A DNA stretch of 64,000 bases from Gnetum montanum (lineage: Eukaryota; Streptophyta; Gnetopsida; Gnetales; Gnetaceae). The notes under the pieces were generated by a model, which saw nothing but the letters and a program-made list of their open reading frames with translations, was not told the DNA's origin and did not search any database. A program made the position numbers and the translations under genes. Each line of letters begins with the position of its first letter. The first letter of the stretch is position 1. The stretch is from NCBI GenBank assembly GCA_015680685.1, contig MNCI01023267.1, positions 336,210-400,209 of the forward strand. The letters run 5' to 3'. Of this stretch, positions 35,312-48,669 are shown one piece after another.

Positions 35312-37440
35312 GGTAGAAAGGTGGAAGTCTTTATGAATGACTTCTCCACCCATGGGCCTATGTTTGAACAAGCCCTAGACCATCTTGAGTAAGTGCTAAA
35401 AAGATGCATGGAGACAAACCTTAGGCTCAACTAGTAGAATAACCACTTGATGGTCCAAGAGAACATTGTATTGGGGCACCAAATTTTAGAGAAAGGGATC
35501 GAGGTGAACCCTAAAAAAAAGGGTCATCCAAGGAATTATCAAATAGCCAATAATAGTTAAAGATATGAGGTCATTCCTTGGACACACTAGTGTGCTACAT
35601 AGATAATTTCTCTAAGATTGCTAAACCATTGGTGCAGCTGATAAAGAAGGATGTTACATTTGTCTAGACAAAGGAATGTGAATGTGCATTCTAGTAGCTT
35701 AACCAAAATCTTGTAGAAATTTCAATTCTATAAGCACCTAATAGGTCCAGACCCTTTCACATCATGATGAATGCATCTAATTATGCCTTGGGAGCCATGC
35801 TCACGTAGTTGGATGATTAGAAACATCCTTACTACATCCACTATACTAGTAGAAGTATTATTGGTACGTAGTTAAAATATGCCACAATAGAGAAAGAACT
35901 AATGGTAGTGGTGTTTGCCTTGGAGAAATTCAAACACTATGTGCTTAGATACAAGGTGTTTTTGCACATGGATCATAGTGTAATTTGGTTCTTGATGAAT
36001 AAGGTGATGATGAGTCCCTATGTTATACAGTGGCTTATAATATTGTAGGAATTCAATCTAACCATGGGAGATTGAAAGAGAAATGAGAACGTGGTTGCTG
36101 ATTACTTGTCTCAATTAAGATGGAACAACAAAGAGGAGGAGATCCCACTTTTAGATTAGTTTCTTAATGAACTCCTCTTTGTTAAAGTAGTAACTAAACA
36201 AATGCCCACTAAATCCAACTAGTATGATGCCATTCTTGCCTACCTTCTCACTCAGGAGATGCCACAAGAGTGGAACCACAGGAAGAAATAATAGTTTCAT
36301 CACAAGGCGAAACATTTCATGGAAATCAAGGGACACCTTTACAAGGTGTGTGCTGATGGCCTGGTTCAATGGTGCATACCTCATATTGATCAATTGCACA
36401 TTCTTCAAGATGCTCATGAGGGCCCTTGTAGGGGCCACTATGCTAGGAGATGCATGGTCATTAAGATCCTCATGGAAGGGTATCATTGGCCAATACTTTT
36501 CAAGGATGTTCACCACTATGTTAGCTTTTGTGAACGCTACAAATGTTATGGTGAAATGATTGCTAGTATGAAGGAGCCTCACTAGTGAATCCAACCACTA
36601 GAGCCCTTTGATATTTGGGGCATTGACTTCATGGGTCCCATCACTTCCATGTCAAATGGAAAGGTGTACATCATAGTAACTATTGACTACTATATGAAAT
36701 GGGTAGAAGTTGCAACTGTCACCAATTGCACATCTTTTATGGCTACTCAATTTGTACAATAATATGTTGTAAATAGGTTTGGGGATGCCACGTGCACTTA
36801 TTTATGATAACAAAACTCATTTCATAGGCACTACCTTATGGATGCTCATGCAATTCTTGGGGGTTGAGCATAAACTAACAACACCTTGCCACCCCTAAGC
36901 TAATGGTCAAGCAGAAGTTACAAATAGGAAGATAACAAAAATACTAACAAGAAATGTTAATAAATATAAGAGAGATTGGAGCACGAAACTCAACAATGCC
37001 ATTTGGGCCTATTACTTCACTTGGAAACTTTCTATTAATTACTTTTCCTATGAGCTTGTGTATGAAAAATTACCAATTCTTCCCATCCAAAAAAAACTTC
37101 GTACATTATCAACAACTTGTGACTTTGAGCTTGAACTAGCTCTAGCACAAAAAGAAAGACTAATGAATCTCAGCTTACTAGATAAGAACTCATAGGTAGC
37201 CCTGTCATCTAATAAACTGCACAAGGCATTCAATAAACAGTGACATGATCTTAGAATCAAGAAAGTGAAATTTCAATAGGAGATAGGGTCCTATACTGGA
37301 ATCCCACAAATGTGCCACAAAGAAATAAGTTTCAAATATTCTAAGAGGGACTTTATATTATCTATGAAACCTTTCCTTTAGGGGCTATGCTAATTTACAA
37401 ACTTGAAAGCTAAAATAAGAAACCACTGGTCAACATGCAA
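35312..37440 (+). pseudogene. pol of element E, rest of RT, RNase H and integrase
   Basis: The frame resumes from the D insertion at the catalytic loop, which here reads Phe-Met-Asn-Asp (35330-35341), so the first Asp is lost. RNase H follows with an Asn/Asp-Ala-Ser motif near 35765. The integrase zinc region has His-Tyr-Ala-Arg-Arg-Cys and Cys-Glu-Arg-Tyr (about 36440-36545). The core has Gly-Ile-Asp-Phe-Met-Gly-Pro-Ile (about 36620), then an Asp-Asn-Lys-Thr-His-Phe segment (about 36805) and a Gly-Gln-Ala-Glu segment (about 36905) for the rest of DDE. The C-terminal end runs to about 37440. Many TAG stops and a few shifts. Confidence 0.85.
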
Positions 37441-39608
37441 CAAATCAAACTTTTCCATGAACCCAACAGAGCCAATGAATAGAACACCTCAATGGATGGA
37501 CATGCATGCTCAATTTTTCAAATCTCCTCCTTCCAACTCAGTCATGGGGGAGATGGCCATTCATGTTGATCATACAAAGCAGCTCCTCAATTTTTCATTT
37601 TTTTTCATTTTACACTACTTGTAGTACATTTTTCTCTTTCTTAAAATATTTTACACTTTCTTCTATATTTTACTTTATTTGATTTGAATTTCTTTTATAC
37701 TTTTCTTATGTTTTATTTTCCTTTATTGCTTCCAAGACTAATTGCCACTATAGTTGTTAATTAATGATGGTTTGTACTATAATGTTATTTAATTACTAAT
37801 GTTTAGATTCAATCTTTAAATTTTGGTGTTGATAACTAAAACATGGATTCTTTTTCATGATAATAGGCCATGAGTCCACATCATTTATTCATCCACAAAA
37901 CTCTATGGTGTTTGCTTGTTTAGAAGTATGAGGTCCCTTTCTTAATGAAACTTTTAATGAACTTGTGACCTTAGTAGTTTCCAAACTTGGGAAGGATTAA
38001 ATGAATAGACAATGATGTGACTTCAAGGGAAATTTATGCTCTCTATACTTGCCTACCCTCTTGGGTGCATGATTATTTTCATGGATTTCTCACCATGCTA
38101 CTATTGACTAATAAGAGGAAGCTAAGTCTTTGCATGGTGTGGTTTGCATCCAAAAACTGAAAATCAAAAAAAAAATAATGGGATTTGAAAGTACACACCT
38201 TAGACAAAAGAACAAGCTACAATCATTGGTTATGGGACTAGAAAGACATGTTACCCATGCCTAAAGGTCCCCTCTAACTAAGGTCCATCTCACTTTTTCC
38301 TTCTCTTTTCTTCTATTTTTGGAATGGTGATTGATCTATAGGGATATTCTTATGCCTTTGGGGGTGGACTAGTCTTAGAGTGTCAATGCTAAGTCACTGA
38401 AAGTGGTTGGTTTTAATTCTAACTAAGGATGATTGTTATTAGGTTATCTTAATCATGAAATCTACAAGGCACTTCATCTGACCACAATATGGGACTCCAT
38501 TCCACTCTCTATTTTACCCACCTATGCTTTTCAAAACTCACCTCACTATTATTTTTCATGTCTATCTCAATGTCTTAGTTTGACACATCAAAGTTCCTTG
38601 GGAAATTGTTCCTTAACTAGCCATACCTAGTAATCACCCATGAGTCTCACAGACTCCTTAGTTTGAGGACATGCAAGGGCATGAGCCTGCTATGGGGAGG
38701 ACCCACTTACATATCCCTTAGTTAGGCTAGTTAAGATCATCATCCTTAGGCATTTTTTGCATTCAAAACCTTCCACATTATACATCAGTTATGCCCAGTT
38801 GTGCACTCCTTCATGAAATTTCTCTAAAATTCTCCTAATAAAATCTCCTTTTTATGGATTATCTAGCCCTCTTCATGCATTTCATTGTGTTCTAGGCTTC
38901 TTGGACTTCCTTTGGACTCTAATTTCATATTAAAACTCTTTTTCCCTTACTTTTTAATGATGAAAATTTTGTTAATTAGCTGTGTCAATGGAATCCCATC
39001 AATCATGTTGACTGCATTGATGTGATCCCATTGATGTAGGGCAAAAATTCTATAAATAGCACCCAACACTTAGTGAATTTTTGTCATTTTCTCTCAAATG
39101 ATGAATGAGTTTTTGTAATTTTTAGAGCCCAAAACCTTCTAGAGCCCATAACTTTCAAACAACTTATCTAATTAACTCCATTCTTAAGTCGTTCAACTAT
39201 TGGAGGTGAGTTATACAATGTGAAGGCCATAAACCTTAGGTTTTGATGAAAAAAATCTCAAAATTTTTCTAACTTCCACAAGGTTTAACTAATAAAATGA
39301 TATTAACCTACCCATGAGAGTTAAACGTTTGCAACAAACTCTCATAGACACTAAAATGAAATAATCTTAAAATAATCAAACTTGCCATGATCATGACTTA
39401 GCCGAGTGTAACTAACCCAAAGAGATAAGCTACTCAAGTGTTCCAAAGTTACACATCAAATGCTAATCATTGATCATGTTGTGATTATAGATTATACCAA
39501 GACCTAAGCATCAAATAGGAAGTAGGACTCTCCCAACTGAGGGACAAGTAGCGTAGAATTGGAAGGAGGTAGTAAGAAAAATCCCAAGAGTAGGCAGTTA
39601 AAACTCAC
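37441..39608 (+). other. Post-pol spacer of element E with TATA-like box
   Basis: No gene. The internal purine tract TCATGGGGGAGATGG is at 37542-37556. 37560-38960 aligns with the spacers of D and C (for example 'atgagtccac' near 37872 and 'gcatgagcctgctatggggagg' near 38682). 38960-39608 has no counterpart in C or D. It contains TATAAATAG (39051-39059) followed by 500 bp without genes, ahead of ORF2, which resumes after the C insertion. Confidence 0.55.
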
Positions 39609-40449
39609 TAATAAATCATGTTTTGACTGGCTCCAATATCAAATATTTGATATTGGAGCCTCAATGTTAGAGCTCAAGATGCGATGTTGAATATCTAATA
39701 TCATAGGGTATATGCTAACCTATAAATATAGTGCTTGGGCTCACGATTTTCATATAGTTTTTTGTGATAGCATAGTGAAGCTCTTGTAGTTTATTTTCTC
39801 TAGAGTTAGAATATTTTCTAAGTGCCCACAACAAGAGTCTGAGTGTGTATGGATCTTTATTTGAGCACTAATATACCTGAGCACAACAGTATGATGGTAA
39901 TAAAGATGAGCCCTTTTGATAATCCTTACAACACTAAGAATAGATTAATGTTTCCTTTAATGCATTTATTATTCATGCACTTTACTTTAATGCATTTTCA
40001 TTAAGCAATTAATTTTTAGTTATTAATGAACACAATCACAACCACTTTGAGCATGCTTGTAGCACTTGGTAAGCCAGAAACACTTAATGGTTGCTAACCC
40101 AACAGTTCTACATGCGTTCAAGATGTGTCCAGGAAGTGGGAATGGGTACTTGTGTTAGGCTAGCTAGGCAATAGGTTAATTAGATATTACATTCCTCTAC
40201 CTTTCATTCTTATTCTAGGTAATTAAATTTATAAAATACAAAATGGTAAAAAAATCATATACCTTAGTTGCACTTAATCATATACTTGTACTTCACAAGT
40301 GGAACTAAGAAGACAACGATTGTTCCAATTAGATTTGATGTCTTAGAACCAGTGTACTTAAGAACTTAAGGTCTACAGCATTCGATCGGATCAGGCGTGA
40401 ACACTTGTGATTCATATGGTTGGGCGTAGGGGTACCTCATTGCTCATCA
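39609..40449 (+). repeat. 5' LTR of element C
   Basis: 841 bp, ending ctcatca. A perfect 32-bp palindrome lies at 39629-39660, 20 bp inside the start. TATA (cctataaatata) near 39719; AATAAA within 'taataaagatgagcc' near 39899. Confidence 0.93.
39629..39660. repeat. Perfect 32-bp palindrome in U3 of element C
   Basis: The 16-bp half ggctccaatatcaaat is followed by its exact reverse complement. The 3' LTR copy (about 48690-48720) is a decayed version. GATATC-type inverted motifs at the same place in the solo LTR and element A suggest a family feature. Confidence 0.9.
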
Positions 40450-40450
40450 T

Positions 40451-40468
40451 TGGCACCATTGTTGAGGA
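40451..40468 (+). promoter_or_regulatory. Primer binding site of element C
   Basis: TGGCACCATTGTTGAGGA, tRNA-Asp type, one base after the LTR. Confidence 0.8.
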
Positions 40469-40609
40469 CCTTTTAGTTATTATATGTGCTATCTCGGATT
40501 TAGTGAAAATTATTTAAATCATTGGAACAAACCTTAGAGTCATATCACATTTGAAGATTACTACAACAATATTTAGAAGCATACTATGATTTTTAGTTCC
40601 TAACATAAA

Positions 40610-42440
40610 ATGTCTTCTTCTCACAGGAGTGATTTTCTAGCCAAGTCAAACAGAGTACATCAGCCAATGCCTCAATAATACCAAGTGGTATATGCTCATC
40701 CTAATGAGTATGTATCAAATTTCACCTTCATCCTACACCAAGATGAATAGTTGTGGTTGCATGACATGGAGGGAAACATTATGCTACCACCCGATCAATC
40801 TATTCCTACAGTGCTTCAACAAATGCTTATATGATGGAGTCTCCAAGGACTTCATGTTGAGTATGTGGTGCAGGATAGTGAAGCTAGGGATTATCATCCC
40901 ATTGAGGCACAATGTCTAAGGAATCACTAGTTAGAACAACGTTATAAATTTGTGAAGGGAAAAGGATTTAATGATTTTCCATTCCTACTATATGAAAAGA
41001 TGGTGGAGAGCCCTTCTCTAGGGGTTCCTCATTCAATGAAATTCCTCTCTTTGACTTCTGTGAAGGAGGTCAAAACTAGAACTTGTAGTCCACAATTCAT
41101 AATCCTAGCTCTAGTAAGAATGAATCCAATGACAAAGAAGGATTCAAAGAGGTAAGTCAAGGTAGGGCTACGAACAAGAAACAAGATCATGATCATGGTC
41201 ATGATCACTAAAGATGTGGTAGCAAGCACCATGATGATGCTAGTCCTCATTCCTCTTCACCTTCATCATTATCTTCTTCTTCTTCTTGCTTTCATCATAA
41301 CCGTAGACAATGTGACCATGATAGAGGTGATCGATGGGACCAAGATAACCAAAGGGACCATCAGGTGAGCCAAGATCAAGGGCATGGACATTCAAGAGAG
41401 ACCCATCTCCATGAATGAAGGGGTATCAGAGGGAATCATAGGCATCAATGACCCTTTTCTTACTACTCGTAGTATGCTAAACATCGCAGAGGTAGTGCAA
41501 ATTCCAACGGCGCATGTAAATGACTAGGTTCAAAGGGGGATATAACTCAGATTCACAAAACCATCTCCAAGATTTTCAAGATGCATCTATCTTGCAAAAT
41601 ATAGAGAATGAGTGACAAAAACTTAAGTTGTTCCCAAGGACACTCATTAAAGAAGTAAAAAACTGGTATTGGTCTTTAGAACTAGAATCTATAAAATGAT
41701 GGAGTACAATGCTTAAATTGTTTAATGAAAAATATCAAACAGATTCCAAAGTGTCCAACTTGAGAAGGCATATCCAAGGATGAAAATAAGGAATACACAA
41801 ATCCTTGGATGCCATCAATGGTCAATACTATTCCTTAATGCATAGATGTCCTGGCCATGGTTATTCTTAGCTAGATCAACTTCACCACATTGTAGATGGA
41901 CTTCAATCTAAAATGAGGAGAACCCTTAGCATCTATGCCCAAGTGCACCTATTATATCCAAAGCTTGATTGAGTAGGTAGCTAAAGAGGAAGGAGAATTA
42001 AGGAAATAAAAAAGTGTAGAAGAGTATAATTACAATCATTCCATTTGCAAAAAGGAGGTTTTATTTTGTGATACTGAGGAAGAATCAACACTTGATGAGG
42101 TGGTGAATAGGAAAGCCTTACTACTTCAAAAATTTTAATCTAAAATTATGGCCAAGCTTGATTAGTTATGGGACTCCATGAATAGTAGATTTTAAGATGT
42201 CCTAAAAATTACTAAAGAGTCTAAAGAACAACGTAGTGATCATGAGTGCAAGAGGCGCAAGGAAGTTGAATGTGTCTATCAAAGAGGTAAGGGAAAGATT
42301 GTTGCAATAGAGGAAGTTGCAAGAAGTGAATAAGATGATGATGGTGGCTGTAACATCTACCATTATAAACATCTTAAAGGATGTTGTCCTATTTTGTCAC
42401 ACTTACAGGAATCTGGGATGTATGCCTTGAATCCATGACT
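40610..42440 (+). pseudogene. gag of element C
   Basis: It starts at the ATG at 40610 (Met-Ser-Ser-Ser). Recognisable blocks are a His-Gln-Asp-Glu motif near 40735, an Arg/His/Asp/Ser linker (about 41160-41450), the core with Lys-Leu-Phe-Pro (about 41620) and Arg-Arg-His-Ile-Gln-Gly (about 41765), and a Lys/Glu-rich end. The knuckle region near 42352-42390 reads Cys-Asn-Ile-Tyr...His...Cys, with Tyr in place of the second Cys, as in E. Stops and shifts throughout. Confidence 0.75.
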
Positions 42441-43059
42441 AGCACAAAGGCAAACACCCAGACAATTATCTTATCCTCAAGGTAATTCTAGGCAAGTCCA
42501 CTAGAAAAAATAGTATTATCCAAGTGGAACTCCACTATAATCATATAAGTAATATCAATAGTGATAGCAACCACAATCATGGGAACTAGCATCATCAAGG
42601 CAGTAATATCCTTACCAACAACTTAATCCATATGGATACGGCATTCAAAAACCCCTATCTCTACATGACTCCTCAAGTCATGTTTCTACTTTCCAATCCT
42701 ACTAACATCCTTTTAATTATAATCAAACTCATTCCCCACATGCAAGAAGGGATAACACCTTTTATCCTTATCTTCCTCTTGTTCTTGCACATCTTCCTCC
42801 TCCATCCACACAGCTACCACCTGCTCCATCTATGTAGGATGAACTCCTAACTCAACTGTAACAACATAATGCTATCAGGGTCATTAACCTATAACCAATT
42901 CATCAACTAAGTGGTTCAGATACTCAATTAAAGAAAAGACCTTTCTTCTGATCCCATAGTCCACCTAAGCCCCCAAATACACCCATAGTTGATAACCGTT
43001 CTCCTCCATCTTCATTTGTATCAAATTCCTTCGAGTCTCCTTCAAACCAAACACCACCC

Positions 43060-46000
43060 AAGATCCATATTGTGATGCTTACTTATGCCATATCTAATTG
43101 AATCTATGCCAGAAAATTTCTCAAGAAATTATCCAATCCTAAAATTCCTCTTATTTATTTGCAAATTGCTGAGAATGAACCATGCAAAGCTATTATTGAT
43201 TTTGGTTATGGTGTCAACTTGATCTCTCATGAGATGTATATTGCATGGAACTTACCTTCTCTTAAGAATAGTAATATCAAATTAGAATTGGTGGACTAGT
43301 CCATCACTATTTAATTGAAACTAGTGAAAGACATTATGACCACTATTTGTGGGTGGTCTTATCTTACTGATTTCCTAGTGATCAAGGTGAAGAATTGCAA
43401 AGGGGATGTCCCAATCATCATGGGAAGGGCATGGCTAAGCACTGTTGATGCAAAAATGGGCATCATGATCTTTCCTTAGAAATACCTAAAGAAAATGCAT
43501 TTGGAAAGATCGAGAAGAAGTGTGTTCCATGCATCACGTACAACAACACAAGGTGCAACTATGCATAGAAACTCTACGCAATTAAATAAGCATCTATCTC
43601 TGCATGCAAGCAATGTGCACCAAAAGCTGATATTCAAAGGTGTCTATATGCAATAGTCACAAAAAAAGAGGGCATCAAATGGCTGACTACTAATTCTAAG
43701 AGAAGCATACTTTGCATGGAACCTACTGAGAGCCTCACATGTGCATGTCATAGGTATGGATGAACTAGAGCAAGTTCATCACCAACTCTCTAATAATACA
43801 AATGATGATACCTACTAGGAAGAGTTGGAAATTCCTAAAAATTTCAAGTAAGAGCCCTTGAAGTAAAAACTCTACTAGCCGACATGAAATATGTTTTTTT
43901 GAAGAATGGAAATTTGATCATAACCAATGCAAATCTTGCTCTGAAACAAAAAATGATGTTGTTGAATGTGGTTGAAAAATGGTCAGCAGCCTTTACCTAG
44001 TCATATATGAAACTCATAGGGATTGATCCTAGGATATGCCAACATTACATCTACACCAACCTAGTTGTGAAGCCAAACAGATAGCTACAAAGACAATTAA
44101 ACCGCAAACTAAAGTAGCTCATTAAGGAGAGAGTTAAGCAACTCCTAAAGGTGGAGTTTATCTATCTTATTATGGATAGCAAGTGGGTTACTCCACTCAT
44201 TATTGTGCCCAAAAAACATGGCAAGTGGTGGGTCTGTATTGATTTTTGGTTGTTGAATATGGTAACATTCAAGGACCACTTTCTATTGTCATTCATTGAT
44301 TAGGTATTAGAAACAATATCCAAGCATTACTACTATAGTTTTTTGGATGGTTATAGTGGTTATAACCAAATCCATATTGCATCGAAGGACTAAGCCAAAA
44401 CAACAATCACAAGTCCCTGGGGGACTTTTTCATATCGTAAGATGCCTTTTGGTCTATGCAATGCCCCTACTACATTCCAACTCTTGGTCCTTAGCATTTT
44501 TTAACAATAGATTGGTTGTGGTGTGGAAGTCTTCATTGATGACTTCTCCACCTATGGAGCTACATTCAAGCAATTCTTGGACCACCTTGAGTAAGTGTTA
44601 AAACAATGTGTTGAAACAAACTTATGGCTCAATTGGTAGAAAAGTAATCCAATGATTCAAGAGGGCATTATGTTGGACACAGAATATCACAAGTAGGAAC
44701 TAAGGTTAACCCTAAAAAAATAAGGGTCATCCAAGGAATAACCCACCAACCAGAAACTATTGAAGATGTTTAGTCATTCCTTGGACATATTGGCTACTAC
44801 TGGCAATTCATAGAGAATTTCTCTAAGATTACAAAACTATTGGTTGAGCTGACAAAGAAATATGCTCTATTTTTCTAGACCAATAAATGTGAAAAAACAT
44901 TCCAACAATTGAAGGAAAAACTTGTAGAAACTCCAATCCTACAAGCACCCAACTGGTCTAGACCATTTCATGTTATGATAGATGCATCACATTACACCTT
45001 GGAAGATCTTCTTATGCAAATGGACAACAAAAAATGTCTATACTACATCCACTATGCTAGCCGAAGCATTGTAGGTGCACAAATAAACTACACCACTACA
45101 AAAAAAGAATTGATGGTAGTGGTGTTTGCTGTAGAAAAGTTTAGGAATTATGCGCTTGGATAGAAAGAAGTGCACATAGACCACAATGCTATCCACTTCT
45201 TGATGAATAAGACAATGGTAAGCCTTTGTGTCATATAGTGGCTAGTGAGCTTATATAAATTCATTCTTATGATGATAAATCAAAAGGGTGTTGAGAATAT
45301 GGTCATCGATCACTTGTCTTGGTTGCAACAGGACAACAAAGAGAAAAAAATCCCATTATTTGATATGTTTCTTGATGAACTCCTCTTTGCTGTGGCTATA
45401 ATTGAATAATTTCCTAATGAGCCTAAATGGTATGATGGCATTCTCACATATCTTCTCACCTAAGAGGTGACACAAGGGTTGGAGAACTAGAAGAAATAAC
45501 AATTTCTTCACTAGGTAACATGCTTCATGGAGATTAATGGACACCTCTATAAGGTGTGCACCAATGGCCTAGTTCGATGGTGTGTCCTTGATGTTGATCA
45601 ATTGCATGTTCTCCAAGACACTCATGAAGGTCCTTGTGGAGGCCATTATGCTAGGAGATGCACAACCATTAAAATCCTAATGGCAGGATGTTACTAGCCA
45701 ATAATCTTTAGGGATGCTCTTTAATATGTCCACTCTTGTGAACACTACCAACAAAATGGTGGAATGACTGCTTGAATGGAGGAAGCTCAACAATGGATTC
45801 AAACACTAGAATCCTTTGACATCTGGGCATTGATTTCATGGATCCCATCACACCTATGTTAAATGAAAAGGAATACATCATAGTCATTGTTGACTATTGT
45901 ACAAAATGGGCAGAAGTAGTAGCCTTCACTGGCTATACATCTTCTACTACTACTTAGTTTGTACAACAAAATGTTGTAAATAGGTTTGGTGTGACACATG

Positions 46001-46660
46001 CATTAATTTCTAATGGAACTCACTTTATAGGTGCTACTTTTTGAAAGCTCATGCAACACTTAGGGGTTGAACATAAACTCACAACATCCTACTAGCCCCA
46101 AGCCAATGATCAAGCTAAGGTTACAAATAGGGAAATCACAAGGATTCTAATAAGAACTATTAGTATATATAGGAAAGACTGGAGCATGAAACTCAACCAT
46201 GCCCTTTGGGCCTACCGCTCAACATGGAAACTTCCTATAGGCTATTCTCCCTATGAGCTTGTGTACAGAGAATTACCAACACTTCCTATTCAATCTGAGC
46301 TTCATACACTTTCAATAGCCTATGACCTTGACCTTGACTTGAGTCTAGCATAAAAAGAAAGATTAATGAATCTCAACTTGCTAGACAAAAATTGATTGGT
46401 GGCCTTATCATCTAATGAGTCACATAAGGCATTCAACAAAAAGCACCATGATCTTAAAATCAGAAAAGTGAAATTTCATCTAGGAGATAAGGGTTCTTTA
46501 CTAGAATCCCACACATGTACCTCAAGGAACTAAGTTTTAAAGATTGTGGGAAAGATCTTATATAATTTATGAAAATTTTCCTTCTAGGGCCATGATGATC
46601 TGCAAACCTGAGAGCCCAAACAGAAAATAACTAGTCAACATACAATAAGTCAAACCTTTC
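43060..46660 (+). pseudogene. pol of element C: protease, RT, RNase H, integrase
   Basis: Protease near 43195 (Ile-Asp-Phe-Gly-Tyr-Gly for Asp-Ser/Thr-Gly-x-x). RT from about 44095, with Pro-Lys-Lys-His-Gly-Lys-Trp (about 44208), Phe-Gly-Leu-Cys-Asn-Ala-Pro (about 44449) and an intact Phe-Ile-Asp-Asp-Phe-Ser (44532-44549). RNase H: open stretch 44909-45163 with Asp-Ala-Ser near 44980 and a Lys-Lys-Glu-Leu motif. Integrase: zinc region His-Glu-Gly...His-Tyr-Ala-Arg-Arg-Cys (about 45625-45663), core near 45830-46130, and a C-terminal domain to about 46650. This is the only pol here that is both contiguous and complete in domain order, though it carries many TAG stops. Confidence 0.88.
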
Positions 46661-48658
46661 CATGAGCATAAGCAAACAACTACAACAAATGCCTCATCAG
46701 ATGGACAAACATGCTTAATATTTCAAATCTCCTCTTTTCAACTTAGTTGTGGGTGAGATGGCCATCCATCCTAACTATATAAGTAGCTCCTTAGTTTTTC
46801 ATCCTTTTTGTTTTACATGTTTTTATTTTACACATTTTTTTTACACATTCTTTATTTTACATCTTCTTATTTTCATGTTATTAATCTTTTCTAATTTTTT
46901 TTACACCATCATTAGTACCTTTGCTATTTCTTGAATATTTTACACTTTCTTTTATATTTTGTTTTATTCTGATGCATTTTTCTAACTTCTTATTAATAAG
47001 TGCCAGGCACAGTGGTGATTCATTGCTTGATGGTGTAATGTACTATTTAGTTATTTGATTGTTGGTGTATGGATTCTAGCTTTGAATTTTGTTACAGATA
47101 ATTAGGACATGTTTTCTTTTTCATGCAATAGGTAATGAGTCCACAACATCCACCCATCCACAAACTCTATAGCTTTCCTTATTTTGGAAATGTGCAATGC
47201 CTTTTTCATTAATAAAACTATAAGGAATTTGTGACTTTGGTAGTTTTCAGATTTCAATAGGATTCAAAGGTTTGAATAAGGTGTGATTTTAAGGGGATTC
47301 AATATTCTTTTTTCTTTTCTACTTGCTTGGATGCATGTGTCTTTTCATGGATTTCTTATCATTCTATGTCGACCAATAAACAAAAGTTAAATAAGTCTTT
47401 GCATGGTATGATTCTCATAAAAAAAACAATGGGAATTCAAAACAAACCATTTAAACAAAATAGATGGGCTATAAGCACTAGTTATGGGACTCAAAAGACA
47501 TGTTACCCATGCTTGAAGGTCCCTTCTAACTAAGGGCCATCTTCACTTCCTACTTCTCTTTTCTTCTCTAATAAGGTATGTTGGTTGTTCTATGGGAGCA
47601 CTCTTGTATCTCAAGGGGGTAGAGTGATCTTATGATGGCAATGCAATGTCATTGAACATGGTTGATTTTGGTTTGGACTAAGGATGGATTTTATCAAGTC
47701 ATTTAACCACAAAATTCACAAGGGACTTCATGTAACCTTAATCATTCACTCTCACCCATGCTTTCAATGTTTGTCCTCATTACTAGTTTCATGTTCTTGT
47801 TCAATGTCCTAGTTTGATGCATTCAAAACTCTTAGGTAGTTTCTTTTAAGTTTTTGTACTTAACCTTCCATAACCATTAATCATCCATGGAGCCCATGGA
47901 CTCTTTGGTTTTAAGTTATGCAAGGGCAATAAAAGGCCTATGCTTGCTTTGGGAAGGATCCACTTGCATATCTTTTGGTTGGGTTAGTTAAGTTCTTTAT
48001 CCTTAGACATTCTTGCAATTAAATCCTTTTGCATTTCTCATTAATGACATCCAATTGTGCACATATTTACAACATTTTTCAGTAAACTTTCCTTTTTATT
48101 GTTGTGAATTCTTACATCCTCTTCAAATATTTCCTTGTGTAGAACTTTTTCCAATTTAATGGACTACTTATTCATGTTACCTTATTTGTCAATCTTCCCA
48201 CTAACACTACTAATGAAATCAATCCACCATAGTCACAACCTAGTCGAGTATAACCAATAATGAGATGAGGTACTTTAAAGCTATATGTTACACATTGCAC
48301 ACTAATCTATGATTTTGTTATGATTATAATGGGAAGCATGGACTAGAAGTGAGACTATCTTCACCAAGGATGATGTGACAATATCACATGATGAGGATAA
48401 TTCATGATCATTAGATCTTCTCTCTTGCTCTTCAACTACCAAGAGGAGTTGGATGTCAATTTTTTCTAGGGTATTCTCTTCTATTGTTATGAATACCAAA
48501 TTTTATAAAAGATTGTACATTCGTACACTTGGGCACTTAGAAGTCTATTTGTTCCACTTGAGTTAGTTTGTATGTCAATTAGTAATCCAATACCTTCCCA
48601 ATATTTTGTAAGGAACTTGTTTCTCATCTTCTTCACTTGAGGATGAGTTTTCATTTAG
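46661..48658 (+). other. Post-pol spacer of element C
   Basis: No gene. The internal tract (TTGTGGGTGAGATGG, 46747-46761) is followed by T-rich sequence and the spacer phrases shared with D and E (about 47130, 47490 and 47930). Confidence 0.65.
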
Positions 48659-48669
48659 TTGTGGGGGTA
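48659..48669 (+). promoter_or_regulatory. 3' polypurine tract of element C
   Basis: TTGTGGGGGTA immediately before TGATGA. Confidence 0.85.
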
